From the NCBI GenBank assembly GCA_036346395.1, contig CM070604.1:37103662-37167661 (forward strand): DNA of 64,000 nt, written 5' to 3'. The translations under genes were made by a program, and so were the position numbers. Origin of the DNA: Hsuehochloa calcarea (taxonomy: Eukaryota > Streptophyta > Magnoliopsida > Poales > Poaceae). Below the pieces are notes generated by a model. That model had not been told where the DNA came from, made no database searches, and saw nothing but the letters and a program-made list of their open reading frames with translations. Positions 33,816-46,067 of the stretch are shown piece after piece. Numbering within the stretch: the first letter of the stretch is position 1; each line of letters starts with the position of its first letter.

Positions 33816-34490
33816 AGAAATCTTGAGGTTCATGTCATTTTTGACAAGCAGTCCCCATGAGATCATCTGGTTCATCAAACTATCTCCAAGTTCATGTTAT
33901 TTGACAAGCAGTCTCGTAAGAATAGTTTGACACAATTTAAGCATAAGACAATCTTGATTTTCATTTTTCACATGAGCAGTTTTAGAATCTCAAGAACACA
34001 AAAGCTCAAGTAATGGTCAATTTTAGATCAAAGAGCTAACAAAGCAATTCTGACAGGGCCAATGTCACAAAAGGAGCACTAATTGCGCAACTCGCTAAAA
34101 CATCCACAAATTGCAATTTCTTAGTTCGAGTTGTTTTTAAAGTTCTAGCTCATATAGCAAAGACTTAGCTACACATGTAAAAGCATGATAATTCTAGCAA
34201 GTCAAAGAACTGGACATGACATTGAGCACGAATTGAAGTACTAAAGCTCCAAAGGGTAATAGGCAAAGCTCCATCAATTTTAAAAGATAAGCAGAAAGTC
34301 TTATATTACAATGCATCTTTTTGGATTTTTCATACCACTTGTTGTATTTTCCATATAATACAATATGATACAATGAGATGCAATAAAAAAACCTAAAAAC
34401 CTAAAAAGTTCAAAAAGATCACTAAGTTCAGAAAAAGAACAATAAAAGATCAAAAGAACAAGGAAAGATTAGAAAATATCAAACTCCCCC

Positions 34491-34800
34491 TCAAACCAAC
34501 CCATAGGGATAAATTACCCCTAACTCACTTCTCAAGGTTGCGAACCTGGTTTGATCTAAAGGCTTGGTGAGAATATCTGCCAATTGAGCTTCGGACTCTA
34601 CGAAGTGCATCACAATATCTCCTTTTTCAACATGATCTTTAAGGAAGTGAAAGCGAATGTCTATGTGCTTAGTCCTAGAATGTTGCATTGGGTTTTTTTA
34701 GCAATATTAATAGCAGAAGTGTTATCACAGAAAAGAGGAACACTAGCAAAGTTTAACCCATAATCTTTCAAAGTGGACGCCATCCACAAAATCAGCTCTG
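34491..34800 (-). pseudogene. RNase H C-terminus of the inner copia pol
   Basis: The frame 34491-34688 reads QHSRTKHIDIRFHFLKDHV, then ESEAQLADILTKPLDQTRF, the standard end of copia pol with its last catalytic aspartate, ending at a stop at 34491. The preceding part (34690-34800), with NFASVPLFCDN-like coding, is in other frames. Confidence 0.88.
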
Positions 34801-34889
34801 ACAACTAGCAGCAGACTACATACTCCGCTTCAAAGAAGGATTGTGCAATGAAGACCGCTTCCTAGAAGACCAAGATACAAGAGAAGTGC

Positions 34890-35965
34890 CTAGGAAGTGA
34901 CAGTGCACGAGGTACTCTTCCTATCTAACCGAACGACCCTTAAAATCGAATCAAAACCCCTAATGGACAATGTCAAGAGCAGAATACCAAATGCCATATA
35001 AGAGGGTAGAGTGTAAATACCGAATATGCGCTTAACGGCTTGGCGATGGGAAGTTCTCGAGACGCTGAAATCTTGCACAAAGGCATACCGTGAAGTGAAT
35101 GTCCTGTCTCGAGGTCGGATATAGAAGGGAGCCGATCATGTCATGCGGTACTCGCGTTGATCCACGACTTCTCCTTCCTCATCTGGATCCAAAACAGTTG
35201 AAGTTGCCATGGGAGTTGAGATTGGCTTGCAGTCACCCATGTCAAAACGTTTGAGTAGATCTTTAGTGTACTTTGTCTGATGAATGAATGTTCATTCCTT
35301 GCATTGCTTGATTTGAAGCCCCAAAAAGTAATTAAGCTCTCCCATCATACTCATCTCAAATTCTCTGGACATAGTCTCAGAAAAGCTGGAAACAAGAGCA
35401 TTAGAAGAACCACCAAAATAATATCATCTACGTAAATTTGAGCAAGCAGGAAGTCATTGCCACGAATAAGAATGAATAGAGTTTTATCCACTTTACCCAT
35501 CTCAAAATTATTCTTAAGCAAGAAAGTCTTAAGTCTATCATACCAGGCTCTAGGGGCTTGTTTAAGACCATACAATGCTTTAAATAGCTTGAAAACACGA
35601 TTTGAATATTTGGGATCTTCAAAACCAGGGGGTTGCTTAACATAAACTTCCTCCTCTATGAAACCATTTAAAAAGGCACTTTTAACATCCATCTGATATA
35701 ATTTAAAACCTTTTGATGCAGCAAATGCAAGCAAAATACGAATGGCTTCTAGTCTAGCAACAGGAGCAAATATCTCATCAAAATCTAATCCCTCAACTTG
35801 GCTGAAACCCTGAGCTACCAATCTGGCCTTGTTTCTAACCACAGAACCGTCCTCACCTTGTTTATTTTTAAACATCCAACGGGTTCCTATAACATTATGA
35901 CCACTAGGAGGTTCTACTAGGTTCCAAACCTTGTTTCTTTCAAAATTCTCTAACTCCTCATGCAT
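34890..35965 (-). pseudogene. Reverse transcriptase of the inner copia, broken after YVDD
   Basis: The frame 35351-35965 is RT from HEELENFERNKVWNLVEPP through ARLVAQGFSQVEGLDFDE, VKSAFLNGFIEEEVYVKQPP and ALYGLKQAPRAWYDRL to the catalytic QIYVDDI. There it shifts (35400). The thumb region continues in frames down to 34890, where VSRTSHRQAVKRIF marks the link to RNase H. The polymerase core is therefore readable but the downstream part is not in frame. Confidence 0.92.
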
Positions 35966-36039
35966 GGCATTTATCCAGCTAGAATCAGATAAAGCATGTG
36001 ATATATCGTGGGGTTCAAAAGAAGCAAGAAAGCCGAATG

Positions 36040-37430
36040 AGAGTAGAGATTTGGATCATTATACCTGGAGCGAGTGACTCGCTCATGTAGATTACCTATT
36101 ATCCGATCCGAGGATGCCGTCTCTGAATCACGGTGGAGCGCTGGGTGAGATATCGTTTCTTCGACCTCCGCAGTGATCTGCGATGATGAAGATGCAAGAG
36201 AGCCTCAATCGAAGGTGAAGTAGGCGTGGGTGTTCTTGTATCAATATGGGCGCCAAGAAGAGCGTAAGAGGGAATGATACCACTTCGTCCTCATCTTCCT
36301 CCACAAAAATGCTCTCTGTCACTGTGAATCATCTCAGAATAACCGATCTAGCTCGTGGCTAGTCTCATCAAAGGTGACATTACAAGTCTCCCGAATAAGG
36401 TTAGTCTCGAGATTAAAACCCGAAAACCCCTCGAATGAGCAGGATAACCTAGAAATAACCCATCAAAAGTTCTTGATTCAAATTTATCTAAGTTGCTGTC
36501 TTAAGAATAAAACATTTTGATCCAAAAACTCAAAATGCGAAAATGAGGGTTTTCTACCAAAACGAAGCTCATAAGGAGTCTTGCCTAGAGAAGGTCTCAA
36601 AAGACACGATTTGCAATATGGCAAGTCAGAGCAATAGCTTCGCCCAAAATCTCCTCGGTGTGCTATACTCATCTAGCATCGTCCTAGCCATTTCGACCAA
36701 GGTCCTATTCTTCCTTTCCACCACGCCATTTTGTTGAGGGACGTGTGGAGAGGAGAACTGATGCTCAATACCACGCTCAGCACAAAAAGAAGTAAAAGAA
36801 GCATTTTTGAACTCCGTGCCATTATCACTGCGAATCGCTCTCAAAGCACCAGGAAGCTCAGAAGCCAAGCGAAGAACAAGGTCATGAAAATAACCAAAAG
36901 ATTCATCTTTTGAAGAGAGAAAGAACACCCAACTATATCTAGAAAGATCATCGACAATGACAAGAATATACCATTTTCCACCGACTGACCGGACTCTAGC
37001 AGGACCAACAAGATCCATATGAAGAAACTGCCCCGTCCGTCAGTCATAACCATAGTCACAGAAGGGTGTGAGGCGGCAATTTGTTTGCCATGCCTACAGG
37101 GCGCACATACAGCATCCTTGACAGCTTTGAGTTTGGGCAAACCTCTCATGAGATCAAGGTTGCTAACTCGCGTCAGATGATCAAAACCAATGTGCCCCAA
37201 ACGTCGGTGCCAAAGCTAGAAATCAGAAGAAGATGTAAGCAAACATTTAAGAGATCCAAAGAAGAGATTCTCAAAATCGGCTCAAAAATTCTACCAACTC
37301 TAGATATCCCAAACACAAGCTCACCAGTAGAATCAAGCACACGACAAGCATTTTTCTTAAAAACAGTCTCATAGCCATCATCAAGAAGTTGAGATACAGA
37401 AAGGAGATTATACCTAAGCTTGTCCACAAG
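36040..37430 (-). pseudogene. Integrase of the inner copia, broken
   Basis: Zinc-finger part in the 36841-37200 frame: H in MGHIGFDHL, then CAPCRHGKQ. The core is in the 36626-37018 frame: MDLVGPARVRSVGGKWY (first aspartate), IRSDNGTEFKN (second) and QQNGVVERKNRTLVEMA (glutamate), so the DDE triad is intact in one frame. C-terminal parts (TPYELRFGRKPS at about 36560) are in another frame. The pre-integrase region up to 37427 reads LRYNLLSVSQLLDDGYE. Confidence 0.92.
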
Positions 37431-37439
37431 AGCGACATC

Positions 37440-37625
37440 CTTTAGAATGAATTTATTGTTTTACCCTAATTGATCATGTTCCTTCAATTCGCCCTTGTGT
37501 ATCATCTCCAAAGGTGATGAAGTCATCACCTGTTGCCCGCGTGAAAGAGGTGAACCATTTTGAATTCCCGGTCATGTGGCGTGAACATCCGGAGTCAACG
37601 AACCACGTGTTCTTCCCCTTTCCGC
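37440..37625 (-). pseudogene. Protease active site of the inner copia
   Basis: On the minus strand, one frame between about 37620 and 37490 reads WFVDSGCSRHMTGN: the DSG catalytic motif and the C-S/T-x-H-M-T-G signature of copia proteases. The fold continues towards 37440 with shifts. It would process the Gag-Pol polyprotein. Confidence 0.85.
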
Positions 37626-37639
37626 GGTAATCCTAAAAA

Positions 37640-40018
37640 TCAAGGAACAGAAGAACGATGTGTCTCAATACTGGGGTTAGATAAACAAGATTTAGGAATC
37701 CAGTACTGAGACACACGTCTGAAAGGAGTATACAAACCAGAAGTACTATCCTTGATTTCATTTAAAATACGATTATGAGCAATGTTTAAATTAACATGAG
37801 AATTAAATCGTTCATGGTGATCGGCTACGTTGTCAAGTGGTCGGGCGGCGACCAAATCGGTCAGACCGGTGACCACCAGCGGTCAGACCGGCAGCCTGAA
37901 GAACATGAGAATTAGGATATGTAGAAACATAATGATTAGCATGCGAGAAAAATCCTAATCCAGCTTTATTCCTTTCAGTGTTATCATGTCTCATAAAAGC
38001 TCTAGGTTGCCTGAATGAAATTCTATCAAGATTTTTCCTATCATTTTTCAACCTACGCCAACAGAAATCAATCAAATGCCCACTTTTCTTGCAATAAGAG
38101 CAATGATACTTGGTACCACTAGAGGATGCACCATTTGAATTAATACAAGGTTGGGCAAAACCTGCAGATTTAAAAGATGTTTTTGCAGGTTGGGTTTTGA
38201 ATTCAATTAAACCTTTTTCCAAGACTTGAATGACTTTTGGGTTTGAATTATCTTGAAAAGAATTGAATCCTAAACCTTTCTTCTTATAAGGAGTTTTAGA
38301 CTTGTCAAGAATCATGTTTAATTATTTCTTACCTTTAGAAAATTTCTCTAATGTATCATGAAGGTAAGCATTTTCTTTTCTCAAGTTAACACAAGCATCA
38401 CAAGTTTTATCCATAGATTTCTCCTTATATAAAGTAATTTCAAGCTTAAGAGCGGAACAGGAAGCACAAGTAGTATTTTCAATATTGTCCTTAAGCTTAG
38501 CATATTTGACTCTAGCAGCTTCTAAGATATCTTTGATTTCACGTTCTTTTTCTAAACATGAAGTGCAAGGGCTAGAATCAAACACATCAAAAGCAATCAA
38601 TTTACTAGATTCTAAACATTTTTCACAAGGAACACTTTTAATTTCATTTAGTTCAGATCTAGCATTCTCAAGTTGTTGTACAGAAATATTATGAGCAGAT
38701 TGTAACTTGGTAATTTCTGAATGCATAGCATGACAAGATAAACATTCATCAGGTTCAAGAGTCTTAGCATTTTTAAGCTCTACTTTCAGTTTGTTAATAT
38801 TTGACTCTAATTTCTTATTTTTTTGTCATGACAAATTCTAGCGCTTCATCTTGACTAAGCAATTGCTCAACTATAGAATCATATTTAGCAGAAAGCTCAT
38901 CATAAGAAAAAGATACCTCATCATCATCAATGTCGTCGATGTCGACCATGAAGCACATGCCGTGAAGTCTTTGGCCTTCCTTTCTTTTTACCTTGAGGGA
39001 TCTCCTCCTCCTTGTCCTCCTCACTCCCGGAATCCACATCGCTCAAGGATTGATCCTCAAAAGCGGCAAGGACCCGGTGAGCGGCCTTCACAAGCTTATT
39101 AGCCTCATACCTTGATTTGTTGAAAGGAGGCTTCTTCTAGGCTGACTTTCCTTCTTTATGATTGCTCTTACCTTTCAACTTGGGGCAATTTGCCCGGATA
39201 TGGTTTAGCTCACCACATTCATAGCATGTCACCGACCACCTCTCTTTTGTTTCTCACATTATTATAGGCCCGTGTGAATTTTTTAGCTAGAAGAGCTAAC
39301 TCTGTCTCGAGAATACTTTCAAGTTCCTCCTCATGAATAGCGAGATAAACAAGTAAAAGAAAGATCGAAAAAGATTCAAGAGTACCATCAAGACCTTTTG
39401 AGAGGATCACTATCAATGCCATGTTGTCTTTCTTAGGATGATCAACTCTTTTAATTTCATGAGTCTTGAGTTTACTATAAAGCAATTCTAAAGTAAGACT
39501 TGAAAGATCAATATTTTCCTCTATAGCAAGAGCCTTCATCTCCCACTCCTTGGTGTTGATTGCGGCCAAGAGATGGGTGGCATTTTCAGATTGAGAATAT
39601 TCAATATCAACGGTTTCATTTGATTAATTACTTTATTAAAGCGATGAAAATGTCATCGATGCTCTCTCTGGGCGCATCTCGAATTTATTGTATTCACGCT
39701 TGTAAACTGTTTGGCGCACCTTTTGATTTGGGACGAACCTCATGATATGTTTCGAGAGTGTTCCAAATTTCATGCGATGGCAAGATTGCAAATGCGATCA
39801 TATTCTTGTCTACCAAGTGCACCATATAAAAGATTTTTAGCTTTGTTGTTGTTTGCCACAAGAATCATTGAAGCGTGTTACAATTTCAGAATAACCAATG
39901 GCTCTAACAACATCCCAAATAGCTTGTCCTCGCTCTCAAGAAAGACTCGCATACGATTCTTCCAATAGGCATAGTCGTGCCCATCGAAGATATGCGGTTT
40001 AGTAGAAAACTTATCCAT
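37640..40018 (-). pseudogene. gag of the inner copia, broken; two zinc knuckles and Cys-rich coiled coil
   Basis: The start is ATG at 40018 (MDKFSTKPHIFDGHDYAYWK), the F-D-G-x-x-Y-x-x-W gag start. The capsid block is in the 39219-39569 frame (EWEMKALAIEENIDLSSLT). The first zinc knuckle, CYECGELNHIRANC (CX2CX4HX4C), is at about 39190-39235. A predicted coiled coil at 38322-38726 has four regularly placed CxxC pairs (CEKC, CTSC, CASC, CDAC). The second zinc knuckle, CSYCKKSGHLIDFC, is at about 38060-38110. The region 37838-37895 between gag and protease carries the same GGTCAGACC motifs as the LTRs. Frame breaks occur near 38730-38830, 39040-39220 and 39570-39880. Confidence 0.88.
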
Positions 40019-40062
40019 CGCCAAAGTTCGGTGACCGGTTAAGATCAAGATTGAACTAACCT

Positions 40063-40073
40063 GCTCGATACCA
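40063..40073 (-). other. Primer binding site of the inner copia, one base short
   Basis: On the minus strand TGGTATCGAGC directly after the LTR end CCAACA and two bases (AG). It matches the Met-type TGGTATCAGAGC except that the A of CAG is missing. Confidence 0.8.
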
Positions 40074-40075
40074 CT

Positions 40076-41883
40076 TGTTGGACCGAAAAGGCGACTAGAG
40101 GGGGTGAATAGAGCACGCTCACTTTTCCCAAATAATGAATTCAACACAATTTCACTCCAATAGCTATGATGAAGCTATGAAGATCAATATACCAGTACAG
40201 TGGAAGACTAGTATTGAAACCAATTAAATCCCCTAAGCAAAAACACAAAATCAAGTAAGATTGTAAAAACTCAAAGCACGGGCGGTCTGACCTCTGGACC
40301 CAATCGGTTGGACCGATTGCCGGGCGGTCTGACCGCTGTTGTGCTGGCGGTCGGACCGCTCCAAAATCGGTCTGACCGGTGATGACGGCGGTCCGACCGC
40401 CGACTCGAAACAGATCTGAAACAAGAAAATCACCGATGACGAAGTTGCAATTAGGTGAAACTTTTGATTCTCAACTCCAATCTTTATGAAACTTTGCACA
40501 CACCTTCTATATGCTATTGAGGACCTATCCCAATCGAATATTATGATAATTCTTGGATAGATCCTGAGCAATTGCCAATTGAATAACAGAAGGTCTAAAA
40601 CCGGGCAAGAACGAAAACTTGATCCTAATGCTTGTTCGTGAGAGATTGATGATCAAGATGATGCTAGATAGATTCACACATATCACAGCAAGCTAATTTA
40701 CGTGAAAGAATCAATCACAAACTCATGGATCAAAGAAAGCCCTAAAATCACGAAATCGAAGGCAAGAACGAAAAGAGACTTATCTCAAGCAAACCTTGCA
40801 TAGATTAAGAACGTGATCGTTGCTGGATTACACCCACTCCATCATGGATCAGTGGTCAATCCTAGATCACGAAATTCTCCTCAAACCAAGAAAAGCCCTA
40901 GCCTCCACCTCAACTCTCCCTAAGCCAATTAGGGTTTTGCAAGCGACAAAAGAGGTGAAAAAATAGCGAGAGAGAAGGGTGCAGCCACCTCCTCCTCCTA
41001 TTTATAGTGAAGGCCTAGAACTCTCTAGGGTTTGACTTAATTGGGCTCCCGTTAAGGCCCACTAACAAACGGGTCACACACGCACGCTTCGCGAAGCGCC
41101 GTCTTTAATCTTTTGACCTAAACCGCTTCACCATGCGTCATGGATTTGCCAATAGGTCACCTTTGTCCATCTTGTGTCACGCTTGAGTCATTGACCTCAC
41201 CCGCATCGCCGATCGCTCGACCTCAACTCTCCAAGTCTAGTCCCGATCCTCCTCGCCGTTGACCGTCGTTGACCACCAAGCAACTTTGCACAACCACGCA
41301 CAAGCAAACACGAATTCGGGAACAAGTTCTTCACAACTTGACCCATGTTAGTCAAAACATGCATCATGCAAACCATATGCCACGATACCAATGACTTTGA
41401 CCTAACAAAACAACATCGCCACGGTTGGCCGACGTTCAAGTTAATACCGGTCCGACCGCTCCATGTGAGCGGCCGGACCGCTTATAACGGTCGGACCGCT
41501 CCTCGTGAGCGGTCGGACCGCCTTGGGACTTAGCCAAATTCAACCCCGAAAATCCAAACCTCTGGAAACTTTAAACCAATAGAACTTCTTCTTGAGACAC
41601 CAAAATTATGAGACCAAGTGCATTGGGATCCCCTCACTTGCCTACAACACCTATTTTTGCCCACTGCTTTGACCACTTTTAGGTCACTGCCGGTCCGACC
41701 GCCCCACATGGCCGGTCCGACCGATTTGGGACCGGTCGGACCGCCGTGCAAGGACCGGTCGGACCGCCCCTGTCCAGAATGCCTGATGGCTTTTTCGAAA
41801 ACACGTGAAACGACAAACCGTAAACACCATTGCCAATTGTCACATCATCCTAAGATCTGGAGCATATTCCCATGATATCCACA
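40076..41883 (-). repeat. 5' LTR of the inner copia
   Basis: On the minus strand it runs from TGTGGATATCATGG (41883) to GGTCCAACA (40076). The TATA box, CTATAAATAG on minus, is at about 40998-41007. GGTC(C/T/G)GACC-type palindromes cluster at 40285-40405 and 41450-41765. Confidence 0.93.
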
Positions 41884-41961
41884 GAATCAAATCACAAACT
41901 TTTCAACAAAAGTGTCAAATACTCATCACTCGCATGGGGACACCTCTCACATGGTCTCTCA
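41884..41961 (-). repeat. LTR of the outer copia, remaining 78 bases
   Basis: It continues the outer LTR after the target duplication GAATC to its true start (TGAGAGACCATG on the minus strand at 41961), followed by the polypurine tract ATCTCCCCCTTGATG (41962-41976). Confidence 0.85.
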
Positions 41962-43705
41962 ATCTCCCCCTTGATGAGTATATTGACAAACACGAAAAAG
42001 CATAAAGTTGAGTTTGTGATGAAGATCAAACACAGTCTAAACTAGGAACAAGGAAGCTCAAGACCATGTTGACAAAAGAGAAAGACTGGAGCAGACAATG
42101 AAAGAGCAAATTTTTCTGCAAAACTCGAGAAGACTTTTTCTCTCTAAAATTCTCCCCCTTTTGGCAATAAACACATCAAGATGCATTAAAGAGAGAAAAT
42201 GATTATAAGTTACTCATTTTAAGCATTTGGAGCCATCAAGATTATCCAAAATGACTATTAGAGTATTACACCAGGCCATAACACATAAGAATGCTATCAA
42301 GATCATGACAATTGATGTATAGAGAAGCTAAACCAAGGAAGTCATAATCTGAGAATTAGTCCAATTTCTTAGCATGTCAAATCAACCAAGATTATAGTCT
42401 AACTAAAGGTATCCAAAGATGATACAAGCCATGTCAAGTAATCTAAGTGGAATCAAGAAGCGAATATTGAATAGTTTAGAGAGTTACCAGTTTTAAGAAT
42501 GACTCATTTGATCAAGTACTTGGTCTGTTTGAAGATAAGCAAATTTAGAACATGTTTCTTTTTCCGAAAATCATTTATGGCTTTATCTTAGTAAAGCAAG
42601 TCCTGGACTAGGAGCCATCCACAACTGCCTCCTAAGCTTCAACCATTTTTTAATTCTTAACCAAGTGCTAGATCCCAAGCCTTATGCGATCACTCCAAGC
42701 AACAGACTTAAAAAAGTGATCTTAGGTCATCCAAGACTCCCCCTGAGTTCATGCCTAGTGCAATGGCAAGCAGTCTCATGAGAAAGAGTTGGTGAGATTA
42801 GTTTTTTCGCACAAAAGAGATCATTTTTGCTTTTGATGTTTTAGACCAAAGATTTAATGATAAGTCATGCTTCTTAATGAACTGACATGGCCCAATCTAA
42901 AGCTCAAAAAAGATTCAAGACCCAACTCAGCCTACTTGACATGACGAGAATCATAAAGGGATAACTACAATAGACTAGTCTCAAGAGCTATCATGACAAG
43001 ATTTTAATTCAAGTTGAGCATTTTTAGTCACTTTATCATGGCAAAGACTAGACTACAAATACAAAGTCATGATAAATCTAGCAATTTATCACAGATCATG
43101 GCAAGATGTAAGACATTGAAAACAGATCATAAGGGATAATAATTAAGGCTCCATGTAATTATATTACAATGTAGAATGAAATGCAAGAAAATCCAAGTCC
43201 CCTTCAGAATGAGATGCACTTTTAATTCAGGTTGAGTTATGTCAGTTTTAAGAACTAGAAGATCCAATATGAACTCCCCCTGAACCAAAGGAACAAAAAC
43301 GAGAAACTGGCAAGAGAAACAGAAAAGGAAGTCCTTAGAGCATAGATAAGATATAGAGGATACTATGGCTCAGACTGATTCTCATCTACCCCATATGACT
43401 CCAGGACTATCAGCTGGTTAACTAACACACTAAGGAGCAAACACTATCCCTGTCTACCCAAGGGTGGCCCGACCCTCGCTAGAACCTATAAGAAGAGAGT
43501 AAGCTCAACCTAGTGAGAAGAAAAGCAGCTAATAAGTAGCATCCTAGAAGCACAAGATAAGAACAAGTAGTCTAAGCAACTCGGCAAGAGAACCACTCTA
43601 ACCTGTGCTGAAAGGACTTAGACCCAAAGCACCCAAATGCTATGCAACTAGAAAGAAGTAGGAGCATAATACAATATAATACAGCAGTAAAGCACAAGCT
43701 CCCCC

Positions 43706-44898
43706 TCACAACAGTCCATAAGGACAAACCACCCCAAGCTCTCCTCGCAGAGCTGAAAACCGAGAGCTATCCGAAGGTTTGGTGAAGATATCAACCAACT
43801 GGTGGTCACTCTCCACAAATTGGAGCACGATGTCACCCTTCTCTACATGGTCTCGAAGAAAGTGATATCTGATATCAATATGCTTGGTCCGAGAATGCTG
43901 CACTGGGTTCTTGGCAATGCTAATCGCAGACGTGTTATCACAAACGAGTGGAACACGGCCGACATTAACCCAAAGTCCCGCAGGTCGAGACCATCAAAGC
44001 ACTTGGCTACAAAGAATCGGCTGCAACAGAACGTACTCGGCCTCTGCGGTGGACTGTGCAACACCGGACTGCTTCCTCGAAGACCAGGAGACGAGAGAAG
44101 TGCCAATGAATTGGCAAGTGCCAGAAGTGCTCTTCCTATCTATCCTCTGACCTAGCAAAATCGTGACGGAGTAGGCTCTAAGAGATAGACAAGAAGAGGA
44201 AGAGTACCAGATACCATAGTCAATGGTAGCTCAAGGTACCGAAGATGCGCTTCACCGCTGGCGGTGAGATACTGAGAAGAAGCTCAAACCGAGCACAAAG
44301 ACACACGGAGAAATGTATGTCTGGTCTCGAGGCTGTGAGGTACAAGAGAGAGCCAATCATGCTTCTGAACTCCTTTTGATCAACTGGCTCGCCGTCCTCA
44401 TCTGGGTCAAGTGAGGCTGTAGAGGCCATTGGAGTTGACACTAGCTTGCCATCACTCATGTCAAAGCGTCTCAGGAGATCACGAGTGTACTTGCCTTGGT
44501 GCAGAAAAGTACCTTCCCGAGTCTGTTTGATTTGGAAGCCAAGGAAGAAACTCAACTCGCCCATCATGCTCATCTCAAACTCCGAGCTCATGACATCGGA
44601 AAACTGGGAAACAAGAGCATGCGAGGAGCCGCCAAAGATGATGTCATCCACATAAATCTGGACGAGCAGAAAATCAGTGCCATGCCGGCGGATGAACAAG
44701 GTCTTGTCTATTTTACCCATCTCAAAACCATGACTCAACAGATAGGACTTAAGCCTTTCATACCAGGTTCTAGGAGCCTACTTAAGTCCATACAAAACTT
44801 TGGAAAGCTTGTAGACATGATTAGGGTACTTGGGGTTCTCGAAACCTGGAGGCTGTCTAACATAGACTTCTTCCTCAATAAATCCATTGAGAAAGGCA
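43706..44898 (-). pseudogene. RT and RNase H remnant of the outer copia
   Basis: The RNase H end is in the 43706-43903 frame (QHSRTKHIDIRYHFLRDHV, DIFTKPSDSSRF, stop at 43706). The part before it, 43900-44155, is frameshifted. RT is in the 44220-44738 frame with LLVQIYVDDIIFGGSS, MMGELSFFLGFQIKQ and GSLLYLTASRPDIHFSV. Upstream, in another frame, 44760-44898 holds the NHVYKLSK and FIEEEVYVRQPPG region, and then the homology stops dead at 44898. The non-coding 41977-43700 stretch shows no gene. Confidence 0.88.
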
Positions 44899-46067
44899 AA
44901 AGAAAATAAAACAATTAAATAACAGAAGAAAAACCAACTCTAAAATTCAAATAAAATTCACCAATAAATAGATCTTGATTTTATATGAATTTACAAATTT
45001 GAATGGGCTCAATCGGAGGTCGGATGCAAAAGTTATGGGCTTTAGAAGATTGGAAAATAATTAAAACCCTAATTTGGATTTTAATTTGATTTCCTAAATT
45101 ATTTTTCAATGAAAAAAATCGACTTATGACGTCGGCTGACGTCAGCGAGGATTAACGCCGAAAAATAAAAGAAAAGGAAAATGGACTGACAGGTGGGACC
45201 CACCGTCATTCTCTCGGTGCACTGTGGACCAGGTCCATCGAAGATCAGCTCGAGAGAGAGAACTCGGTGTGCCACGTGGCTGCTGACGAAGGCTCCACGC
45301 GAGCGAAACCGAGGATGTGGCTGCGGAGGTGGCGGCTGACTCGGCATAGACCTCCCGAGCAATGGAGGCTCCGGCCAGCGAAGTTGATGGCGGCTACGGC
45401 GGACGGCGGCAGGGCAGCGGCGGCGGAGCACAAAAACGGGTTGCTGGGAACACAGCGGATCTGCCGGGGGTGGTGGCCGTGCTCGGGCGGCAATGGCTCA
45501 CCGGCGGCGATGACAATGGCGGTGGCGGTGGTTGTCTGATGACCCGACAACGACGACGGAGTGGTCCTCAGTCACGGGCGAGCGGCGCAGGTCGAAGCTC
45601 GAGCTATTGCTCACTCAGCGGCGGCGGAATCACGGCTGGCGAGGATCGGGCGACGGAGAATTGCCGCGGCGGAGGAGCTTCGACGTCCGGCGGTTCTTCG
45701 GCGATTGCAGTGCAACGATGACGAAGCAGGTGCGGCGCCTTAGGGTTTTGGTGGAGGGAGATGGGGCGAAGCTTTGAGTACCGGACTCGGCCTTAAATAG
45801 CCGGGGCGCGAGGGCGAATCTACGGAGGAAACGGCGACGAGTGCGGAAGATCTGGAACTCGAGCGCGGGGAGAGTCCGCGAGGACGACAACGCGGACGTG
45901 GCATCGGCGGGGCCACCAGCAGCGAGAGCGAGGCGAGCGGGTGCAGCGCTGTGCGATGAAAATTCGACGACGGGAGCGACGAGGTGAGGCGCGTCCGATC
46001 GAGGAACGGGACACGCGGCGTGCATCGGGAGGGGCTAGGCGGGCGAGCGGTGGGAGGCGGGCTGGGC
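44899..46067 (-). repeat. Tekay-type LTR, piece 2 (central part)
   Basis: It matches the reverse complement of about 6200-7545 of the Tekay LTR: the AATTTGAATGGGCTCAAT and AAAACCCTAAT blocks, then the GC-rich block with a TATA-like CTATTTAAGG (minus, about 45793-45802). The gap relative to piece 1 is about 1 kb of LTR, lost with the 5' half of the outer copia. Frames of up to 137 codons in the GC block lie on both strands and are not supported as genes. Confidence 0.82.

Larger units (their letters stand above)
30796..41883 (-). mobile_element. Complete inner copia element (Maximus/SIRE-like), 11.1 kb
   Basis: Two LTRs of about 1.8 kb (30796-32597 and 40076-41883) flank gag-pol. The host sequence GAATC is present on both sides (30791-30795 and 41884-41888), a perfect 5-bp target duplication. 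The right LTR begins TGTTGG; the left has lost or changed its first bases (ATTGG). The order on the minus strand is gag, protease, integrase, RT, RNase H, which is that of Ty1/copia. Two zinc knuckles, a long coiled-coil gag and a long 3' non-coding region fit the Maximus/SIRE lineage. No env-like ORF is seen. Gag-pol has many frame breaks. Confidence 0.93.
29068..44898 (-). mobile_element. Outer copia element (Maximus/SIRE-like), 5' part lost, hosting another copia
   Basis: Its 3' LTR is 29068-30790 plus 41884-41961, split by the inner copia element. Then come a polypurine tract, a non-coding 1.7-kb region, RNase H and part of RT, ending abruptly at 44898 within the conserved N-terminal part of RT. 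Integrase, protease, gag and the 5' LTR are gone, together with about 1 kb of the Tekay LTR around it, so one deletion probably removed both. Confidence 0.85.

Noticed and set aside
32598..34490. Env-like gene in the inner copia 3' region
   Set aside because: No frame longer than about 85 codons and no membrane or signal segments that hold up; the same tail is non-coding in the third copia.
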